DNA from: Litoribacillus peritrichatus
Lineage (GTDB): Bacteria > Pseudomonadota > Gammaproteobacteria > Pseudomonadales > Litoribrevibacteraceae
Length of the DNA: 64,000 nt
Direction of reading: 5' to 3'
Assembly: GCF_039537985.1 (NCBI RefSeq)
Contig: NZ_BAABBN010000007.1
Coordinates: 1-64,000, forward strand
Positions 8,398 to 17,432 of the stretch are shown here, one piece after another (position 1 is the stretch's first letter; every line of letters begins with the position of its first letter). The notes below the pieces were generated by a model. It had not been told where the DNA came from, did no database searches, and saw only the letters and a program-made list of their open reading frames with translations. A program made the position numbers and the translations under genes.

Positions 8398-9909
8398 ATG
8401 TTAGGTTTTCCATTACCTTATCCTGATGAGCTGCTTTACAGCACCATTGCAAGGTATGGAATTCATGCCGGTATTACGTCCCCGAAAGAACTTTTAAGAG
8501 AGGTCTTTGAGGATACCAAAATCATCGCAACGGTTGACCTTCCTGGCCATATTTTGCTTGTGTCGAAGCTCTATCCGTCTGAACTCCAGATTCGACCATT
8601 AGATCTTTTATATAATCATACTCTGTTTCCTTTATATGCTCCTTTCGTTGGAGAACAGAGGAGAAAACGGTTAGTCGATCAACTGGTCAATGCTCCCAAA
8701 AATTCTGCACATGTAATAACTGGTATTGCTGCCTCCAGAGTGAGCAGGCCACAACATCTTCGATATTGTCCTAAATGTTTTGAAGAGCAAGAAAAATTTT
8801 ATGGCGAGCGGTACTGGAAAAGAGAATGGCAAGTCACTGGAGTTGATTCGTGTACTATTCATAAAACAGCGCTTCACGAAACAAGCATCGGATTTTATTC
8901 AGATCATAGAAACTTATTTCAGGCCGCAGCGTTATATGAAACAGAGGATGACCCTCCCGTAAAAGATACCTGGCAAAGCGGAATGCTAGCTGAAGGCGTT
9001 AGAGAGCTTTTGGCATTAAAAGCGAGTGAAGTTCCAGCTATTGAACAGTGGGGGCAGTACTATAAGGCGTTAGCTTATGAGTTAGGACTTAACCGTGGTC
9101 ATCAGGTTTTACATGAGCTCATTGCTAATAAAATACAGGCGTATTGGGGAAAATATTGGTTGGAAAGCCAGGAGCTGGGCTTGACACATGATGAAAGTTG
9201 TTGGTTAAAAAATCTTTTTAGAAAACACAGGAAAGCATTCAGCTATTTAGAACATTTGGTTGTTCTCAAAGCACTAATCCGTTCAAAGAGGGACTTAAAA
9301 GGCGTTTTATTAGAGGCAATACATTACAAGACCTTTGTCGTTTCTAAACCCCCTTCCTCTATGACCGTTTCTAAAGACGAGATTAAACAGAAACGTCTAA
9401 CCTGGTCGTTGCATGTCGAGTTGAAAGGAGTCAATGTTTCAAGACGGTCTGGTTTTGGTGGTGTTTATGCGTGGCTTTACCGGAATGATCGAAGCTGGTT
9501 GATGGCGTTTAATAAATCGCATAAACAGTCTCGGAGTGCTAAAAAGTTCAGAGTTCGCTGGCAAAATAGAGATAGGTGTTTAGTCAAACAGCTAATAGGT
9601 ATAAGAAATCAAAGTGAGTTAGAACTACAGTCCCCTCGATGGTCAAAAGCCCGGTTTATGAGCCAGTCAAGAAAACGAGCAACATTGGAAAAGCACTTAT
9701 CTTTATTGCCGCTGTGTCGTTTGTTTTTTGATCTGTACACTGAGAGTGTTTCTGAGTATCAAATCCGAAGAATAACCTGTACGATCATTGAGTTAGGTAA
9801 AAATAACAGAGCTTTAAGGCGATGGAGAGTTCTTCGGAATTCAGGATTAAGTGAAGCTCGGCTCACAGATCTTGCTCGTCAATTTCTAAAGGAAGTAATA
9901 CGACTTTGA
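8398..9909 (+). CDS. tnsD: Tn7 target-site selector TnsD (TniQ family), attTn7-specific
   Basis: Binds the 3' end of glmS and recruits TnsC, sending the element into its single neutral chromosomal site. The 503 residues compare with 508 in Tn7. The opening FPLPYPDELLYSTIARYG is the TniQ signature. The CCCH zinc site is at C124, C127, C152 and H155, the same positions as in Tn7. Conserved later blocks are CWLKNLFRKHRKAFSYL and SVSEYQIRRI. Start 8398 lies 2 bp after the tnsC stop and matches the family N-terminus. Its specificity agrees with the observed insertion beside glmS. Confidence 0.96.
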   Translation: MLGFPLPYPDELLYSTIARYGIHAGITSPKELLREVFEDTKIIATVDLPGHILLVSKLYPSELQIRPLDLLYNHTLFPLYAPFVGEQRRKRLVDQLVNAPKNSAHVITGIAASRVSRPQHLRYCPKCFEEQEKFYGERYWKREWQVTGVDSCTIHKTALHETSIGFYSDHRNLFQAAALYETEDDPPVKDTWQSGMLAEGVRELLALKASEVPAIEQWGQYYKALAYELGLNRGHQVLHELIANKIQAYWGKYWLESQELGLTHDESCWLKNLFRKHRKAFSYLEHLVVLKALIRSKRDLKGVLLEAIHYKTFVVSKPPSSMTVSKDEIKQKRLTWSLHVELKGVNVSRRSGFGGVYAWLYRNDRSWLMAFNKSHKQSRSAKKFRVRWQNRDRCLVKQLIGIRNQSELELQSPRWSKARFMSQSRKRATLEKHLSLLPLCRLFFDLYTESVSEYQIRRITCTIIELGKNNRALRRWRVLRNSGLSEARLTDLARQFLKEVIRL

Positions 9910-11501
9910 AGGACTATACGCTCAAAGGTTTTCAACGAGATACATGGTTAAATGGCATTGGTGACCTCTTTATTAAGCAAGGAGGCTCTTCTTGGGGGAT
10001 AAACTTGAGCACCTACCCTCCTAAAGCGCAGGGAAAATCAGCCACTTCCCTTTCGTTTGCCCCCATTCTGGCTAGGAAAAAGATACTTAACCCGACTAAA
10101 GAAAACTTTATTCAGCGGCAATCACTTGATATTAAAATTGATTCCACGGCGAACTGGTCGGTAGGGTATTTTAAAGATTGTAAGGCTCTAGAGAGAAAAA
10201 TATTTCAAGAGAGCGATCAATTTTGTTTTACGTTTCATACAGAAGATGGAACTAAGATTTTCTTACCACAGTTTGAGCTTGCACGAGTGTTATTCTTCCA
10301 TAATGCGTATTTATCCAGGTCTTCATTAGTGCATGACGTGTTAAACAATGAATATGCGATTCAAGAGGTTGACGAAAACTCAGTCATCATACATGTACTT
10401 GAATCATGTACTTGCCCAATTGACTTGTTCAAGAATGAAGTATTCCGACGCCATCTCACTTGGATTCTGACCGATCACAATATACGCCGATCTTATGACA
10501 GCATTGCTCAATATCAATTAGAGTACGGGCGGTCTTTTGGCCAATATCGACTTTGGACGTTCCAGTTTCAGCCGCCAGCGCTTCCTGACGTTCAATTAAC
10601 GTTAAAAGGAAATTTTGATTCTGATAGTAGCCACTTTATAGCTTATGAAATCACTCATATTATGAATTTACCCATATCAGTGCCAGACGATATAGAGTAC
10701 CAAAGCCCTAAGTTTAAAACATCTTCTGGTGGTAAAGGCGATGGTACGGGGGGAGGATCTGGTGGCGGCGTGCCAGAGAAGCCTGACGTTGATGATGACG
10801 ATGAAGAAAGTAATGAGTCAGCGCCTATCATCTTGATTGATGATACTTTTGTTTTTGAGTATCAAAAAGCTATAGAGACACGAATAGTTAGCACAAGAAC
10901 TAAACCTACAGGAGGAACTAATAAGAAGGGGGATGAAGGCTCCGATGGTTCTTCTGAAGTTAATCCTGGTGAACAGGGACCAGGTGGGAATAAACCAAGT
11001 GCAGAGTGGAAAAACGCTGATGACCAGACCGATGACACTGATCTTTATATGGGCAAATTCAAAAGCTATTTTAAGATGTTGGATAGGTTAAAAAACACAC
11101 ATAAATGTTCCGTAATCACTTATCCATTGAGAAAGCTTCCTGCTATTGGAAAGTGCCAAAAACATAGAATTGAAGGTAATCCAAGGTGCCTAAGTGTGGC
11201 TAAAGTCGCCAAAAATGGGAAGTCGTATCTTTTCTTGGAAGTTGATACTTCGGATATGACACCCTTATCCACAATGGTCATACTTTTATCTGAGCTGAAA
11301 AATCTGGAAGACTTCATAAAGAAATTAGAAAAGAAATTACTTAGAGCTTCTTTGAGTTGGCCCACAAAATATTTGGACTCTGCCATAGGTGTCGGAAATT
11401 ATCTTGGGTTGTCGCATCAACAAACTAAAAATGAAGGTGGTGCCCTGAGTAGTGATGATATTAAGAAGTGGGCTGATAGGATTTTTGAAAAACTGTTTTA
11501 A
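9906..11501 (+). CDS. tnsE: Tn7 alternative target selector TnsE
   Basis: In Tn7, TnsE directs insertion into replicating DNA, mainly conjugative plasmids, through the sliding clamp and 3' recessed ends. The 531 residues compare with 538 in Tn7. Recognisable blocks are FELARVLFFHNAYLSRSSL near residue 120 and, at the C-terminus, SLSWPTKYLD and IKKWADRIFEKLF. The middle (about 270-385) is a low-complexity Gly/Asp/Glu linker and is more variable. The start is a TTG overlapping the tnsD stop (TTGA), with AAGGAAG upstream. Its presence means the element kept both the chromosome and plasmid pathways. Confidence 0.92.
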   Translation: MKDYTLKGFQRDTWLNGIGDLFIKQGGSSWGINLSTYPPKAQGKSATSLSFAPILARKKILNPTKENFIQRQSLDIKIDSTANWSVGYFKDCKALERKIFQESDQFCFTFHTEDGTKIFLPQFELARVLFFHNAYLSRSSLVHDVLNNEYAIQEVDENSVIIHVLESCTCPIDLFKNEVFRRHLTWILTDHNIRRSYDSIAQYQLEYGRSFGQYRLWTFQFQPPALPDVQLTLKGNFDSDSSHFIAYEITHIMNLPISVPDDIEYQSPKFKTSSGGKGDGTGGGSGGGVPEKPDVDDDDEESNESAPIILIDDTFVFEYQKAIETRIVSTRTKPTGGTNKKGDEGSDGSSEVNPGEQGPGGNKPSAEWKNADDQTDDTDLYMGKFKSYFKMLDRLKNTHKCSVITYPLRKLPAIGKCQKHRIEGNPRCLSVAKVAKNGKSYLFLEVDTSDMTPLSTMVILLSELKNLEDFIKKLEKKLLRASLSWPTKYLDSAIGVGNYLGLSHQQTKNEGGALSSDDIKKWADRIFEKLF

Positions 11502-11503
11502 AT

Positions 11504-12847
11504 ATGGGTTGGACAATCAGGCAATTAGTCGATTGGATAAAGGACATTGTTGGGGCTAGCTTATTTTGGCGCCCAACCACAATAGCTAAGAATTTGCGAA
11601 ATTACTCATGGGTTTTCATTTCTATAAACCCTACTCATAGGAAATTAAGGAAAATGAAAAAGATCACCAGAGATCAAAGAATACGAGACGTAAAAAGGGT
11701 TCTTAAACAGAGAATATTAGGGTCCACCACTAAGAGAAAAAGACATACAGACAACAACTTAAACGGAGAGTTAGGATTTAACTGGTTAAAAATAAATGAC
11801 TGGATAAAAAACGAACGAACTCATGGTTTAGTTATTTCTGATGTATTCAATGGTAAAAAACTGAAACGTAATCGTATTGTTGTTCATTTGCCAGAAAGGA
11901 TGAACTTCTCAAATGAGTACGACTCTACCGTGCAGTGCTTAACTGCAATTAGAAAGCTCACATCGCTATATGAAAATGTTAAAACTGATTTACCTAAAAA
12001 AGCTCTTAAATTAGCAAGTGTAAACTTTGATAAGTTAGCAAGTATATCGACATCAGCCGCATTGGTTCTAACTGCAGAAGTGTCTAAATGGAATATTTCC
12101 ATCAGAAAAAAGCTTAAGCCTCAAGTTGAAAATTGGAATAAAGATATTTTTATCCAGTTTGAACAACTAGGATTCTTTGACCTCTTTGAAAATAAGCCAA
12201 GTAGAAAAAATACCGAAACAAGTGCTTCACCTGATGTAGATTTTGTAAGATATGTCAAAGGGCAATGTGGAAACTCTGATGAAGCTAAGGCAAAAAAGAA
12301 AGAATTAAAAGCAGAAATCATCAAGCTTGTCGGAGACAATGTTGCAAAGTGGACCATTTTACATAGCGGCTTAACTGAAGCAGTAACCAATGTTACCCAC
12401 CATGCTTACCCAGACGAAGAGCTATGCGAAGAAAAGTCATGGTATTTAACAGGATCGTATAATAAACAATCCAAAGAGATGAAAGTTGCATTCTTTGATC
12501 AAGGTATAGGCATCCCAAACTCATTACCGGCATCACAAATATGGGAAAAAGTCCTATCTTACTTTTCAAAATTACAGCTTCCAATAGCCGAGCAGGCAAA
12601 ACATGCAAAGCTTTTGGAAGCTGCAGTGTCAATTGATAGGACAAGTACTGACAAAAATGACCGAGGCAAAGGCCTACAAGATTTGTTAGAGTTCATAAGA
12701 GAGCGAGGGGAAGGCTACTTATCAATTTTCAGTTACCACGGCCTATATAAATGCTGGATTGAAAATGGAAAGGAATACTCTAAGGCGGAGGGTATGAAAA
12801 GGCCTCTCAATGGAACGTTAATAATTTGGAATGTCAAGCTTAACTAA
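11504..12847 (+). CDS. GHKL ATP-binding protein with STAS-like N-terminal half
   Basis: First gene of a three-gene cargo unit placed 2 bp after tnsE. The C-terminal third is a GHKL (HATPase) fold: N-box GLTEAVTNVTHHAY (289-302), G1 box DQGIGIP (332-338) and G2 box RGKGL (387-391). Residues about 165-195 (VNFDKLASISTSAALVL) resemble a STAS-type segment. There is no dimerisation/phosphoacceptor histidine domain, so it is not a classical sensor kinase; anti-sigma-like or GyrB-like ATP use is possible. A second start at 11654 (397 residues) has a better ribosome site, AGGAAATTAAGGAAA. Function is unknown; a defence or regulatory role is inferred from location. Confidence 0.72.
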   Translation: MGWTIRQLVDWIKDIVGASLFWRPTTIAKNLRNYSWVFISINPTHRKLRKMKKITRDQRIRDVKRVLKQRILGSTTKRKRHTDNNLNGELGFNWLKINDWIKNERTHGLVISDVFNGKKLKRNRIVVHLPERMNFSNEYDSTVQCLTAIRKLTSLYENVKTDLPKKALKLASVNFDKLASISTSAALVLTAEVSKWNISIRKKLKPQVENWNKDIFIQFEQLGFFDLFENKPSRKNTETSASPDVDFVRYVKGQCGNSDEAKAKKKELKAEIIKLVGDNVAKWTILHSGLTEAVTNVTHHAYPDEELCEEKSWYLTGSYNKQSKEMKVAFFDQGIGIPNSLPASQIWEKVLSYFSKLQLPIAEQAKHAKLLEAAVSIDRTSTDKNDRGKGLQDLLEFIRERGEGYLSIFSYHGLYKCWIENGKEYSKAEGMKRPLNGTLIIWNVKLN

Positions 12848-12859
12848 CGGTATAAATAT

Positions 12860-13276
12860 ATGAAGATTTTATACATCGGAAAACAATTTTCGGATGATCC
12901 TGCTGGTCGATATTACACTGATGGTGACGGTAGCGGAGAAGAATTTCGAGAAGAAGTTTTACGCCCTCTGCTTAAACTAAACAAACCTTTAACCATTAAT
13001 ATTGATGAAAATGTAGAAGGGTATGGCTCTTCATTTCTAGTTGAAGCATTCGGCGGATTAATAAAACACGGCTACTTTGAATCTGACTACATCAATCGAG
13101 TTTTAAATCTAGACTTTAATGATTCTGATTTTGAATTTTATGCAAGAAAGATAAAGCAATATATAAAAGAAGCCATTTATAATTCAGAGCAATATGAGTC
13201 TACTAAAGAGACTGCAATAAACGAAGGAAAGTTCAAAGGTTCAATCGATAAATCATTCTTAGAAGATTTCAAGTGA
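12860..13276 (+). CDS. STAS-like DUF4325 protein
   Basis: A 138-residue protein with the layout of DUF4325: an opening strand (MKILYIGKQF), a GRYYTDGDGSGEEFREEVL segment and the helix-strand block INIDENVEGYGSSFLVEAFG, where the SS pair and FLVEAFGG motif are typical. DUF4325 proteins are often encoded next to GHKL ATPases, as here. By analogy with anti-sigma/anti-anti-sigma pairs it may be the partner or switch of the upstream ATPase. It begins 12 bp after that gene and ends 10 bp before the membrane-protein gene. Charged C-terminal tail. Confidence 0.7.
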   Translation: MKILYIGKQFSDDPAGRYYTDGDGSGEEFREEVLRPLLKLNKPLTINIDENVEGYGSSFLVEAFGGLIKHGYFESDYINRVLNLDFNDSDFEFYARKIKQYIKEAIYNSEQYESTKETAINEGKFKGSIDKSFLEDFK

Positions 13277-13286
13277 GAATCTACAC

Positions 13287-14138
13287 ATGGATGTAAATAA
13301 TGAAATAAACTCAAGTTCAATTCCTACGTTAGATAAAAGCTTTGAACACTCAACACTAGAATATTTGAAAGAAAACCAAGAGATAGCTACTGATGTTAAA
13401 GCTGAACTTTCAAGTATTAAACAAATTTTATCTGAAAGTATCATACAAAATAGAGAAACATTTGAAGAAATAGAAACAATATCCAAGTTAAATGAAGATC
13501 TACCAGAGCACACATCTCAACTCTCTAATTTAGAAAATATTTCCGATAATATTGATGCTTTGAGCAACGCAGTAAATTTACTAAAAACAACTTTCGAGAA
13601 TCAAAGTAATAGTTTGATCAACGTTGCTACTACAATACCTGATGGCTCATATGGTTTAGAAATCACCTCAGGAATTTCTGGGGCTTTAGTTGCAGCTTTA
13701 GCCGTATTTATCTTTAACTTAATCTATTTCAAAAATGTAAATAAAGTAAATAAGGAAGCTCACTATTCCAATATTGCATTAAAGCTTTTAGAATTTTTTG
13801 AGTCGTCTGCTACTAGCTACTGGATTTCAGAAAGGATAAAAGATAAGAGAAAAAAAGATACAAACAATAAAGAAATGAAGCTCTTGGAGATAAAAATAAA
13901 ATCTGATTTCTTAGTATTAAGAACAAGTTTAGAAAAATTTTGCAATTTAATATCAATCAAAAATTCAAGTGACTCAAAACAAATTCTAGCACTTATTGAT
14001 GAGCTATATGACTTGTCTACAGGCGGTGAATTTGAAAGCGATAGTAAGGTGAGCAATCCAAAAATTACAAGCGAAATCTCCAAATTAGTTTCCCGGTTAA
14101 AGTCTATTTTAATTAAGTATTCTCAACAGATTAACTAG
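13287..14138 (+). CDS. membrane protein with coiled coil, third gene of the ATPase/DUF4325 unit
   Basis: 283 residues, unknown family. Residues about 20-110 are acidic, heptad-like and rich in I, L, E and N, consistent with a coiled coil. One strong membrane segment (GISGALVAALAVFIFNLIYF) lies near 130-150. The C-terminal 130 residues are Lys-rich and helical, probably cytoplasmic. Coding sequence is strongly AT-rich. A single-pass anchor with coiled coil behind a cytoplasmic switch pair suggests a membrane sensor or effector, but this is inference only. Confidence 0.6.
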   Translation: MDVNNEINSSSIPTLDKSFEHSTLEYLKENQEIATDVKAELSSIKQILSESIIQNRETFEEIETISKLNEDLPEHTSQLSNLENISDNIDALSNAVNLLKTTFENQSNSLINVATTIPDGSYGLEITSGISGALVAALAVFIFNLIYFKNVNKVNKEAHYSNIALKLLEFFESSATSYWISERIKDKRKKDTNNKEMKLLEIKIKSDFLVLRTSLEKFCNLISIKNSSDSKQILALIDELYDLSTGGEFESDSKVSNPKITSEISKLVSRLKSILIKYSQQIN

Positions 14139-14217
14139 AAGCAATAAACTCACTAAAATCTTTATAGCAAGATAGGAGCTTAATGCATGAATTATAATAA
14201 ATTAGTTTAGACTTGAT

Positions 14218-14341
14218 CTGATACTTTTCCTTTAAAAAGAAATGGTTATGTGTACGGCTCTGATGACTGATTTAGTCGCGTAATAAATCACAAATCAATT
14301 TAGTATGATTCAACTATGCACTTTTTTCTTACTCGCCCACA
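14218..14341 (-). repeat. internal remnant of a distal (Tn7L-type) transposon end
   Basis: Bases 14329-14341 (ttactcgcccaca) are identical to the last 13 bases of the functional distal end at 37787-37799. Degenerate copies of the TnsB-type site precede it (14218-14233 ctgatacttttccttt; 14303-14313 gtatgattcaa; 14315-14333). It sits just after the ATPase/DUF4325 unit and 15 bp before the end of the WYL gene, marking a former element boundary. Confidence 0.72.
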
Positions 14342-14356
14342 TTTAGTGTCGTTAAT

Positions 14357-15169
14357 CTATGAACGTTCGACTAATTTTTCTGAGTGTAAGTAGATTTGGA
14401 AATGCGGTGGCTTATCACTTTCAAGGTCTGTGGCCAGTTCTAATTCACGAATCACATATTGCACCAGTGCTTTGCGAGTTGTTACTTTGCGACTAGCCGC
14501 ACCTGAGAATAATTCGTCACGAATCAATAGTGCTTGAGATTCGCTGAGCTCAGGATGAGGGAGAATTGTGAGCTCGACATAGCTTTTCCAGTATTCGTCT
14601 GGTGGCAATTCTGATACAACAATTCCGGGCTCAATTTTCTCTATACGTGCAATATTGAAATCACGATACTCCTGTGAATCATCATCGTAGGCTCGGATGT
14701 GCCATCGTTTACCAGCAAAAACATAGGCGGTTGGGTAGATCATTCGCCAGCTTCCTTCAGGCTGGCGCATTGAACGATAAAATACGTTGAGTGTTTGTTT
14801 GCTAGAAATGGATTGATGTAATAAGCGAAAAGTACTGGGCTTAATATTTGTAAAATCAAACTCAACTTTTTCAAAAGGACAATGAACTTTCTCTGAAGAC
14901 AGGGTGTTGAAATAATTTCCAATAGTTAGTTTGGAATGCATAGGAATGAAGTCTTTACCTATAGAGTAATTGCCACGCCCCTTTCCAGATTTCAGTTCAA
15001 TGTTGTTTGGATAAGCCTCTTTGTATGATGAAATAATTCGTGAAGCTTGCACATTTGCAAGGTCAAAGCGTTCACGAATTCGAGCATTCGAGATTTCACC
15101 TTCGTATGCAAGCACTAGGTCGATAAATTGAAATTGAGTATCACGCTTGTTTTGTTTCGATGCTGGCAT
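14357..15169 (-). CDS. WYL-domain transcriptional regulator (BrxR/CapW type)
   Basis: A 270-residue repressor with an N-terminal winged helix-turn-helix (about 10-75), a central WYL domain (about 110-195; YRSMRQPEG...RWHIRAYDDDSQEYRDFNIARI) and a C-terminal WCX-like extension. Proteins of this layout regulate BREX, CBASS and other defence operons and are thought to sense a nucleic-acid or nucleotide ligand through the WYL pocket. It is divergent from jetABCD with a 28-bp imperfect palindrome between them, so it most likely controls Wadjet expression. Start at 15169; the preceding region is AT-rich. Confidence 0.85.
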   Translation of the reverse strand: MPASKQNKRDTQFQFIDLVLAYEGEISNARIRERFDLANVQASRIISSYKEAYPNNIELKSGKGRGNYSIGKDFIPMHSKLTIGNYFNTLSSEKVHCPFEKVEFDFTNIKPSTFRLLHQSISSKQTLNVFYRSMRQPEGSWRMIYPTAYVFAGKRWHIRAYDDDSQEYRDFNIARIEKIEPGIVVSELPPDEYWKSYVELTILPHPELSESQALLIRDELFSGAASRKVTTRKALVQYVIRELELATDLESDKPPHFQIYLHSEKLVERS

Positions 15170-15201
15170 TTCGTGTTTCTTCGCTACTTGTTATCTTTTA
15201 T

Positions 15202-15229
15202 GATAAGTTATATAAATATATAAGTTATC
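15202..15229. promoter_or_regulatory. probable operator between the WYL regulator and jetA
   Basis: Imperfect 28-bp palindrome with half-sites GATAAGTTATATA and TATATAAGTTATC. The halves match as inverted repeats except for one position and the centre. It lies 33 bp upstream of the WYL start and about 105 bp before jetA. A second, shorter inverted repeat, TATATC...GATATA, occurs at 15241-15260. Binding by the WYL protein is inferred. Confidence 0.55.
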
Positions 15230-15333
15230 TTTTTGGATAATATATCGAATTGATGATATATGGTAGTAGTGGTGTGAAATAAAAGTTCTATGTCTCGCTG
15301 AAGGTTGATTTTTAAATAGTTTGAGAAATGTTT

Positions 15334-16806
15334 ATGGATAGAAACAAATCGGTTTCTTTGTTTGATCGAGTCCCTGAAAAAATATTTCGTACGCTGGGTG
15401 CAAATGAACATTCCAGACGAAATTGGGCTTTGCTCGATCACCTGTACTTAGATTTCTTTTCTCCAGAGTCTGAGCAGCCTGAGGGTGACGGCTGGACGCA
15501 AAAACGTGTCATAGTTTCGGTTGAAGCATTTCTCTTTCGCTGGGATGAACAATATGAAACGTCACCTGAAGAAATCGAAACACCTCTGAATGCTAGAGCC
15601 CATTCTGCATTGAATCAGCTATTAGAAAACCGTTGGCTATCGCTGGACCGGGTTGGTTTTGTCCATTACGTAGTTATGAGACCAACAGTACAGAGTTTAT
15701 TTGAGTTGCTAAAAAACTTCGCAGAACAAGGCCCCGAATTCATTGGTGGCCGTGTTCAATCTATACGTAACAATCTTGCGCAGGTCCATGGTGATCCAAA
15801 AAATAACGCAGGTGTTTTTCAAGTTGCAGCGCGCGAGTGTTCCGCTCTTCTCAGAATGTTGAATACAACGCGTATGCGAGTTGAGGAAGCGAGCGAGGAG
15901 TTTCGAAAGCAGAAAAGTGCGGGCACATTTCTGGAAAAGTTTTTCGGTGATTATATCTCGTCTCTATATATCGGAGATTACGCAGAGCTTTTTTCAAAGA
16001 ATCACCCGTTGACGGCTCGCTGGGACATTATTGATATGGTCTGTCAAATTGCAGATGAAGATGAAAAGCGAAAAGAACTACGTAACTGGTATCGAAAAAA
16101 TCTGCGGCTTGCCAATGATGACGAAGCTGATCAGATACTTGAAGCGGATATTCGCAAGGTGATGGGGTTGTCGCAAGTGGATCGCATGCTGACGCGCTTG
16201 AAGGATTCTGTCAGTAAAGCGAATGATCAGGCATTGGGATATTTGGAATATCAGGTGCGATCTCAAGGTGATTTCAGTCAAAAGATCGATGATGTATTAA
16301 TGGTCATCAATAATACTGCAGAGTCACTTGTAGATCAGGAACCTGAGCTTTCTCTGGGATTTAGTTCGGGAAATCTATTTCATGAAGCGATGTTGAAGTT
16401 ACCCGCACCACCACCGAGGATCAATCGAGGTGCCAAGATACAGAAGCATATCCTGTCGCCTGAGCAACAAGTCCGAAGGCTATTGCGTCAAATAATGAAA
16501 GGAAATCGATTAGTCAGTGAGAAAAAGATCCTTGATTACGTAAGTGAACATATAAGAGAACGACAAGAGATATCGAATAACTCCATTCCAATTACTCAGA
16601 TCAACGATTTGTGTATGGCTGCGATGTTTACTCGTCTCGGAGTGATTGCAAAGCGAAAAGCAAATAACCCAAGAGCAGTGAGTGCTGGTTTGAACAAGGT
16701 ATTTCGAGAATTTGAATTTGAGCTGACCGAGGATCGCTTTGAAAACGAGTATATGTCTGGCCCGGTCGTAAAGGTGAAGAGAATCAAAAAAGGTGCTAGA
16801 CAATGA
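15334..16806 (+). CDS. jetA: Wadjet anti-plasmid system protein JetA
   Basis: First gene of a Wadjet operon. JetA is the kleisin-like subunit of the SMC-type complex that extrudes loops on plasmid DNA. The 490-residue protein is largely helical with an N-terminal helical/winged region (RVPEKIFRTLGANEHSRRNWALLDHLY) and the typical acidic coiled middle. Identification rests on length, gene order and adjacency to JetB, C and D. Two in-frame ATGs occur at 15328 and 15334; the second is preferred because GAGA lies at better spacing. The end overlaps jetB by 4 bp (ATGA). Confidence 0.9.
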   Translation: MDRNKSVSLFDRVPEKIFRTLGANEHSRRNWALLDHLYLDFFSPESEQPEGDGWTQKRVIVSVEAFLFRWDEQYETSPEEIETPLNARAHSALNQLLENRWLSLDRVGFVHYVVMRPTVQSLFELLKNFAEQGPEFIGGRVQSIRNNLAQVHGDPKNNAGVFQVAARECSALLRMLNTTRMRVEEASEEFRKQKSAGTFLEKFFGDYISSLYIGDYAELFSKNHPLTARWDIIDMVCQIADEDEKRKELRNWYRKNLRLANDDEADQILEADIRKVMGLSQVDRMLTRLKDSVSKANDQALGYLEYQVRSQGDFSQKIDDVLMVINNTAESLVDQEPELSLGFSSGNLFHEAMLKLPAPPPRINRGAKIQKHILSPEQQVRRLLRQIMKGNRLVSEKKILDYVSEHIRERQEISNNSIPITQINDLCMAAMFTRLGVIAKRKANNPRAVSAGLNKVFREFEFELTEDRFENEYMSGPVVKVKRIKKGARQ

Positions 16807-17432
16807 ATGTAAGTTGGAAACGCTTAGCGGAGCTTGATAAGTATTGTGATGAGTCTGATTTTCAGCGAGCTGCGTTGCGATTGATGAATGAGCAAGTTTT
16901 GTATCAATCAAACCCTAAACAACGTTCAGCATATGATTTAGTTTCCCGCTATGAGAACGAGTACTCCAAGGCGCTAGACTTGTTCGGTTGTCGGCTTGAT
17001 CACAATACTTCCTTTCAATACGTGGCGTGTGTTCCGAGGTATCCAGAGATGACCAAGATGACACTTGATCAAACGCTATTGGTTTTAGTCCTTCGTAAAA
17101 TCTACGACCATCATATGCAAACGGGCACTTTGGATAAAGGAATAGCATCGGTAACTATTCATGAATTAGAGATGGCTTATAGTGAGTCGACCCAAAGAGA
17201 GCTTCAAATTAAGCCGATCACAAGATTGGATAATTTGTTTCAAACGATGCGTCGTTGGGGATTGGCGCGCATGGTTCGAAATGAAGACTCTGTAGAGAAC
17301 CCGTGGATTATTCAGGTCCTGCCAGCGATACAGAGTTTGGTGAATGAGCAATCCTTGGCAATTTTAAAAGCGCATGCGGCTCAGCAATTTGAACCTGAAG
17401 GTGCTAAGAATAGACCGGAGGTTGAATCATGA
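16803..17432 (+). CDS. jetB: Wadjet protein JetB (DUF4194, kite-like)
   Basis: 209 residues, the usual size for JetB, a DUF4194/MukE-like KITE subunit with tandem winged helices that dimerises and binds JetA. Visible blocks: QRAALRLMNEQVLYQ near the start, DQTLLVLVLRKIYD in the middle and LDNLFQTMRRWGLARMV near 150. Overlaps jetA and jetC by 4 bp each, giving tight translational coupling, as expected for a stoichiometric complex. Confidence 0.92.
   Translation: MNVSWKRLAELDKYCDESDFQRAALRLMNEQVLYQSNPKQRSAYDLVSRYENEYSKALDLFGCRLDHNTSFQYVACVPRYPEMTKMTLDQTLLVLVLRKIYDHHMQTGTLDKGIASVTIHELEMAYSESTQRELQIKPITRLDNLFQTMRRWGLARMVRNEDSVENPWIIQVLPAIQSLVNEQSLAILKAHAAQQFEPEGAKNRPEVES

Noticed and set aside
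11504..12847. Histidine sensor kinase
   Set aside because: The GHKL fold is clear, but no phosphoacceptor histidine/dimerisation helix pair or membrane sensor is present.
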